From positions 33,472 through 97,471 of the forward strand of contig NZ_BMHK01000006.1 of the NCBI RefSeq assembly GCF_014640675.1: a stretch of DNA of 64,000 bases, given 5' to 3'. Positions 60,229-64,000 of the stretch are shown in pieces. How positions within the stretch are numbered: position 1 is the first letter of the stretch; every line of letters starts with the position of its first letter. A model generated the notes under the pieces. It was given only the letters and a program-made list of their open reading frames with translations. It was not told the origin of the DNA and searched no databases. The position numbers were made by a program, and so were the translations under genes. The stretch is from Novosphingobium endophyticum (GTDB lineage Bacteria; Pseudomonadota; Alphaproteobacteria; Sphingomonadales; Sphingomonadaceae).

Positions 60229-60708
60229 ATGAAACCCGCCGGACCGCCCATCACGCCTGCCGGAATGGCCGCGCTGCGCGCCCGCTACGACCACCTGCTC
60301 GGCACCGAGCGGCCGGAGATCGTCGAGATCGTCTCCTGGGCCGCCGGCAACGGCGACCGCTCGGAGAACGGCGACTACCTTTACGGCCGCAAGCGCATGC
60401 GCGAGATCGACCGGGAACTTGCGCACCTCGCTCGGCGCATGAAGGCTCTGCGCGTCGTCGATCCGGCGGCTCAAGCGGAGCGCGACAAGGTCTTCTTCGG
60501 CGCCACCGTCGAACTCGCCGACGAGGACGACAACCGCATGACCGTCACCGTGGTCGGCGACGACGAGCAGGACGCCACGACGGGGCGCATCGGCTGGAGC
60601 GCGCCGCTGGCCCGGGCGCTGCGCGGCGCCGCGATGGGCGACTTGCGCACGGTGCGCCTGCCTTCGGGTGAGAAAGAGTGGGAAGTGATGGGAATCGCAT
60701 ATCCCTGA
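60229..60708 (+). CDS. greB: Transcription elongation factor GreB
   Basis: 159 residues from the ATG at 60229; the open frame upstream lies in slt. The N-terminal coiled coil (ALRARYDHLLGTERPEIVEI, RSENGDYLYGRKRMREIDR, given in part) has the acidic tip, and the C-terminal domain has a TVVGDDEQDATTGRIGW segment. The DYLYGKK-like motif is closer to GreB than to GreA. GreB rescues backtracked RNA polymerase by stimulating transcript cleavage. Confidence 0.9.
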   Translation: MKPAGPPITPAGMAALRARYDHLLGTERPEIVEIVSWAAGNGDRSENGDYLYGRKRMREIDRELAHLARRMKALRVVDPAAQAERDKVFFGATVELADEDDNRMTVTVVGDDEQDATTGRIGWSAPLARALRGAAMGDLRTVRLPSGEKEWEVMGIAYP

Positions 60709-60763
60709 ACCGGCCGCCTGAAGACTTCCCTTCCGCCAGTTCGGCGGCCTATAGGCAGGGACA

Positions 60764-61273
60764 ATGCCGCGCGCCCGTATCCGAAGCCTTGTTACGCTGA
60801 TCGCCTTTCTCGCGGCATTTGCCGCCGTCCCGGCCTCGGGCCGCGAGAGCCTCGGCCTCTACGGCCGTTGGGGCGCGTTCCGCGATCCGGTGGTGCCGCG
60901 CTGCTATGCCATCGCCATGGCCGAGCCGAGTACCGCGTGGCGCGACTATCAGCCTTTCGCCACGGTCGGAACCTGGCCGCGGCGCGGGGCGCGCAACCGG
61001 GTTCACCTCCGCCTTTCGCGCAAGATGGCCGAGGGCTCGCGCATAACCCTCAGCGTCGGCGGCAAGCGCTATGACCTGACCGGCGGCGGCGGCGATGCCT
61101 GGCCGCAGGACGATCGGGACAATGCCGCGATTATCGCCGCCATGCGCTCCGCCCCGCGCATGACTGTGCGCGCGCAAGGCGCGAAGGGGGGACGCTTCGT
61201 CAACACCTGGCCTCTGGCGGGAGCCGCCTCGGCGATGGACGCGGCGCTGATCGGCTGCGCCCGCCTGCGCTGA
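60764..61273 (+). CDS. Small exported protein, IalB-like
   Basis: 169 residues with a signal peptide (LVTLIAFLAAFAAVPASG). The segment LYGRWGAFRDPVVPRCYAIA and the later GKRYDLTGGGGDAWPQ recall the fold of invasion-associated locus B-type periplasmic proteins, with two cysteines that may pair. The function is unknown and the family assignment weak. It is convergent with the outer-membrane protein gene; a hairpin lies between them. Confidence 0.55.
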   Translation: MPRARIRSLVTLIAFLAAFAAVPASGRESLGLYGRWGAFRDPVVPRCYAIAMAEPSTAWRDYQPFATVGTWPRRGARNRVHLRLSRKMAEGSRITLSVGGKRYDLTGGGGDAWPQDDRDNAAIIAAMRSAPRMTVRAQGAKGGRFVNTWPLAGAASAMDAALIGCARLR

Positions 61274-61276
61274 GCA

Positions 61277-61303
61277 AGGGCGGAAGCGCCGCGCTCCCGC
61301 CCT
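61277..61303. terminator. Bidirectional hairpin between convergent genes
   Basis: AGGGCGG-a-AGCGC-c-GCGCT-c-CCGCCCT is nearly perfect over 27 bases, between the stops of the IalB-like and outer-membrane protein genes. It probably terminates both transcripts. Confidence 0.6.
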
Positions 61304-61312
61304 GCCCTCACG

Positions 61313-61972
61313 TCAGAACCGCAAGCCGACGCCGGCCACGACCTGATGGCGATCGAGGTCGAGGTCAAAGCGCTGGCCATCCGCTATATCGCCGGTGTAG
61401 TCGAGTTCGCCCTTCTCATAGTTCGAATAGCGATACTCCACCTTGGCGAACATGTTGCTGCTCAGTGCCTGCTCCACACCGGCGCCGACCCTCCAGCCGT
61501 CCGCGTCGATGTCCTCGTTCAGTTCTACCGTGCCGTCGCCGTTGCGCACGTCGAACTTGGCGTTGGTATAACCGCCCTTGGCGTAGACCATCGTGCTCGG
61601 CGTCATGGCATAGCCCACGCGGGCGCCGAGATAGAGATCGCGGTTGGCCTTGACGTTGCCGACGCCGAAACCTTCGAAGTCGCCATCGTCGAACTCGGTC
61701 TTGGCGGTCGACCAGGTCACTTCCGCTTCAGGCCCGACAACCACGTTGCCCATCCTGAAGTCATAACCGGCACCGACGCCGAAGACGGCACCGTCGATCG
61801 ACTGGTCGTTGTCGACGTTTTCATCGTCGTCGACGCTGCTGCCGGCCTTGGTGACGTCGTAGCCGGCAATGCCTTCGACGTGGAAACCGGTGAAGGGCTC
61901 TGCGTTCTGCGCCATGGCCGGGACCGCGACGAGGGTGCCGCCGGCGGCGAGGCTGACAAGAATCTTCTTCAT
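61313..61972 (-). CDS. Opacity-type outer-membrane beta-barrel protein
   Basis: 219 residues from the ATG at 61972, with GGAG upstream. The signal peptide is KKILVSLAAGGTLVAVPAMA. The barrel has eight-strand character, with YDFRMGNVVVGPEAEVTWS, YLGARVGYAMTPSTMVYAKG and a terminal VVAGVGLRF ending in Phe, as expected for insertion by BamA. Acidic loops (DDDENVDNDQS) may bind cations. A structural or porin-like protein. Confidence 0.85.
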   Translation of the reverse strand: MKKILVSLAAGGTLVAVPAMAQNAEPFTGFHVEGIAGYDVTKAGSSVDDDENVDNDQSIDGAVFGVGAGYDFRMGNVVVGPEAEVTWSTAKTEFDDGDFEGFGVGNVKANRDLYLGARVGYAMTPSTMVYAKGGYTNAKFDVRNGDGTVELNEDIDADGWRVGAGVEQALSSNMFAKVEYRYSNYEKGELDYTGDIADGQRFDLDLDRHQVVAGVGLRF

Positions 61973-62224
61973 GTGTAACTCCAATCTTATTCCATGAACG
62001 GGGCAACACCCGTCTGGGACCGGTGGAATGCGCGGGGATCGGAGCGGGTTTCATTAACCTGAAACAACGAAATCCTTGATGTTTTTCGGCAACACTCATG
62101 CGATGGAGCGGAAGCGGCGGGCGCCGGTTCGCGGGAACCGGATGCCCCCTTTCGGTGTTCGCGAGCACGCCCGAAACCCGCGCTCTTCCGAAATCGCGCC
62201 ACTTGCATTATATGCGCGCCGATC

Positions 62225-63580
62225 ATGCCAGACACGACACTCATGCCGATCCCGGGGCACATCGACCCCATGCCCGTCCCGCGAGCGAACCTCGTCGAGG
62301 GGGTGACCCCGCGCGAGGATGGCCGCGTCGACCTGATCGGCCTGCCGAAAAAGCGCATCGCCGAACTGTTCGAGGCCGCCGGGCTGGACGCCAAAGCCGC
62401 GAAGCTGCGCGCCAAGCAGGTGTTCCACTGGCTCTACCATCGCGGCGTGACGGACTTCGCGGACATGACCGACATCGCCAAGGCCATGCGCCCCTGGCTG
62501 GCGGAGCGCTTCGTCATCGGCCGCCCGGAGATCGTCGAGGCCCAGCATTCCAGCGACGGCACGCGCAAGTGGCTGCTGCGCACGGCGGACGGGCACGATT
62601 TCGAGATGGTCTTCATCCCCGACGCGGACCGGGGCACGCTGTGCGTATCGAGCCAGGTCGGCTGCACGCTCAACTGCCGCTTCTGCCACACCGGCACCAT
62701 GCGGCTGGTGCGCAACCTGACGGTGGGCGAGATCGTCGGCCAGGTCATGCTCGCGCGCGACGCGCTGGGCGAATGGCCGAACGCGAACGTGTCGTCCCGG
62801 CAAACGCCGGGACCGGCGGAGGTGCTTGCGAACGCCCTTTCGACAAACCCCGCCGAAGGTTCGCCAGCGGTCCCGGGTCAGGCCCGGGATGACGACTGGG
62901 ACGAGGATGGGGGCTCCTACTCCGCCGACGGGCGCCTGCTCACCAACATCGTGATGATGGGCATGGGCGAGCCGCTCTATAACTTCGACAACGTGCGCGA
63001 CGCGCTCAAGCTCGTCATGGACGGTGACGGCCTGGCCCTCTCCAAGCGCCGCATCACCCTGTCCACCAGCGGCGTCGTGCCGAAGATGGCCCAGTGCGGC
63101 GAGGAGATCGGCGTCAACCTCGCGGTCTCGCTCCACGCGGTGACCAAGGACGTGCGCGACGAGATCGTACCGATCAACCGCAAGTACGGCATCGAGGAAC
63201 TGCTCCAGGCCTGCGCCGACTATCCCGGCGCCAGCAATGCCCGGCGCATCACCTTCGAATACGTGATGCTGAAGGACAAGAACGACAGCGACGATGACGC
63301 GCGCGAGCTGGTGCGCCTCCTCAAGCACTACCGGCTGCCGGCCAAGGTCAACCTCATTCCGTTCAACCCTTGGCCCGGCGCGCCCTACGAATGCTCGACG
63401 CCCGAGCGCATCCGGGCATTCTCCGACATCGTGTTCGAAGCCGGCATTTCCGCCCCGGTCCGCACCCCCCGCGGCCGGGACATCGACGCCGCCTGCGGCC
63501 AGCTCAAGACCGCCGCCGAAAGGAAGAGCCGCGCCGAGCTGGAACGCCTCTACGCCGAGAAGGAAGCCGCTCTCGGCTGA
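62225..63580 (+). CDS. rlmN: Dual-specificity 23S rRNA/tRNA adenine-C2 methyltransferase RlmN with in-frame insertion
   Basis: 451 residues; RlmN is usually about 370-420. The radical-SAM cluster motif [12 protein letters not shown], the GMGEPLYN loop and RTPRGRDI near the end are intact. RlmN methylates A2503 of 23S rRNA and A37 of some tRNAs. Residues about 189-224 are encoded by a palindromic repeat (62789-62896) and give a Pro/Ala/Asp-rich insertion between WPNAN and RLLTNIV, a loop region. The frame stays open and the catalytic motifs are unharmed, so the enzyme is probably functional. Confidence 0.95.
   Translation: MPDTTLMPIPGHIDPMPVPRANLVEGVTPREDGRVDLIGLPKKRIAELFEAAGLDAKAAKLRAKQVFHWLYHRGVTDFADMTDIAKAMRPWLAERFVIGRPEIVEAQHSSDGTRKWLLRTADGHDFEMVFIPDADRGTLCVSSQVGCTLNCRFCHTGTMRLVRNLTVGEIVGQVMLARDALGEWPNANVSSRQTPGPAEVLANALSTNPAEGSPAVPGQARDDDWDEDGGSYSADGRLLTNIVMMGMGEPLYNFDNVRDALKLVMDGDGLALSKRRITLSTSGVVPKMAQCGEEIGVNLAVSLHAVTKDVRDEIVPINRKYGIEELLQACADYPGASNARRITFEYVMLKDKNDSDDDARELVRLLKHYRLPAKVNLIPFNPWPGAPYECSTPERIRAFSDIVFEAGISAPVRTPRGRDIDAACGQLKTAAERKSRAELERLYAEKEAALG
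62789..62896. repeat. Palindromic (REP-type) repeat D inside rlmN
   Basis: 108 bases with imperfect inverted arms: GTCGTCCCGG at 62791-62800 against CCGGGATGACGAC at 62884-62896, and a second inner pair CCGGGACCGG / AGCGGTCCCGG. The outer ends match those of repeats B and C (GTCATCCCGG). The length is an exact multiple of three and no stop occurs, so rlmN stays open. Confidence 0.75.
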
Positions 63581-63680
63581 GGTTTACACGGCCCAGTACG
63601 AAAATCCGCCGGGAGTTCGAGCGACCAGTTCCTCCCCGAGCCTATAATTACATCATTTTGCCTCGACTACACTAAAATCG

Positions 63681-64000
63681 CTAGTCGCCCGTGAAGAATG
63701 CTGAAGCCCGCAGGAAAGCGTTGGCTTTTGAGGAATTGAAGTAATCGGATTTGCAAGGTTTTGGGGAAATCAGGCGAAAAGCTTGCGATTTTGCGCGCCC
63801 ATGCACGCGAGGGCTTTCCTCGGAAATCGGGCTGTGATTCAGTGTGCTGGACGACACACGATGAGGTTTGCCGATGCCGCCCAGGAAGCCCGCTCCGCGC
63901 AGCGATGAGCTGTTCCGCAGCCAGCTCGACAACATGATCGACATGGAACACGCGCTGGTGAAGCTGGCAGGGTTGATCGACTGGTCGCGGTTCGATGAGG
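63681..64000 (+). mobile_element. IS5-type insertion sequence, left part (continues beyond window)
   Basis: The stretch from about 63681 is AT-richer than the chromosome and leads directly to a transposase start. A CTAG at 63681-63684 could be the target duplication typical of this group. The true left inverted repeat cannot be fixed without the right end. Confidence 0.55.
63874..64000 (+). CDS. IS5-family transposase, N-terminal part (3' end outside window)
   Basis: From ATG 63874 the frame is open to the window end (42 residues): MPPRKPAPRSDELFRSQLD followed by MIDMEHALVKLAGLIDWSRF. The L-F-R-x-x-L-D-N-M-I-D-M and I-D-W pattern is the start of the DUF772-type N-terminal domain of IS5-family DDE transposases. 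The catalytic part is beyond the window, so intactness is unknown. Confidence 0.75.
   Translation, partial: MPPRKPAPRSDELFRSQLDNMIDMEHALVKLAGLIDWSRFDE

Noticed and set aside
63667..63951. Leftward open frames at the window end
   Set aside because: Antisense to the IS5-type transposase start, with no protein features.

Overview
GC-rich alphaproteobacterial chromosome, most likely a member of the Sphingomonadales. The evidence is the order smpB, two DUF2062 genes, cckA, recA; a GTTC-N7-GTTC LexA-type box in front of recA; and the surface-polysaccharide gene content. The genus cannot be fixed from this window.

Layout. (1) 1-12.3 kb: the right part of a capsule/exopolysaccharide locus. It holds an O-antigen ligase/polymerase end, a sulfotransferase, a Wzx-type flippase, GT25, GT2 and GT4 glycosyltransferases, an outer-membrane barrel, a LbH acetyltransferase, a short Wza/GumB-like export protein and a Tat-type beta-helix protein. 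(2) 12.5-15.7 kb: small stress/redox genes, including an exported MsrA, a COG2509-type FAD dehydrogenase and an ABM-fold monooxygenase. (3) 15.85-45.9 kb: a large island that looks like one system. A rightward, mostly overlapping nine-gene set encodes a secreted TPR-CHAT protease, a CHASE2 adenylate/guanylate cyclase, a small exported FecR-like protein, a TpsB/TpsA two-partner secretion pair, a pentaheme cytochrome, a lipoprotein with two GlcG/HbpS-like heme-binding domains, an outer-membrane barrel and a decaheme cytochrome with a C-terminal LVIVD propeller. A leftward four-gene set converges on it. It encodes an FAD oxidoreductase fused to two cNMP-binding domains and a 16-Cys ferredoxin module, a diheme-type membrane cytochrome b, an FHA-TM-decaheme fusion and a CpdA-like cAMP phosphodiesterase. 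A CcmI-like cytochrome c maturation gene stands next to it. (4) 45.9-49.1 kb: accessory genes: hemerythrin, a decayed glycosyltransferase, two RTX (GGxGxD) proteins and a small membrane protein. (5) 49.2-63.6 kb: housekeeping genes (recA, cckA, smpB, dapA, slt, greB, rlmN) with an S9 peptidase and outer-membrane/periplasmic proteins. (6) 63.7-64.0 kb: the start of an IS5-type element.

Working model for the island (inference): cytoplasmic reductant passes through the cyclic-nucleotide-gated flavin/Fe-S protein to a quinone-linked cytochrome b, then to an inner-membrane-anchored decaheme protein, then to a second decaheme protein and an outer-membrane barrel. A giant TPS exoprotein sits on the surface. 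cAMP would be made by the CHASE2 cyclase and removed by the CpdA homologue, and a CRP-type site precedes the operon. Twenty-five c-type heme motifs are encoded in three proteins.

A second theme is palindromic repeats of sphingomonad REP type. Four were found. One is inside the signal peptide of the decaheme cytochrome, one is at the start of the barrel gene, one is between the convergent operons, and one is inserted in frame in rlmN.
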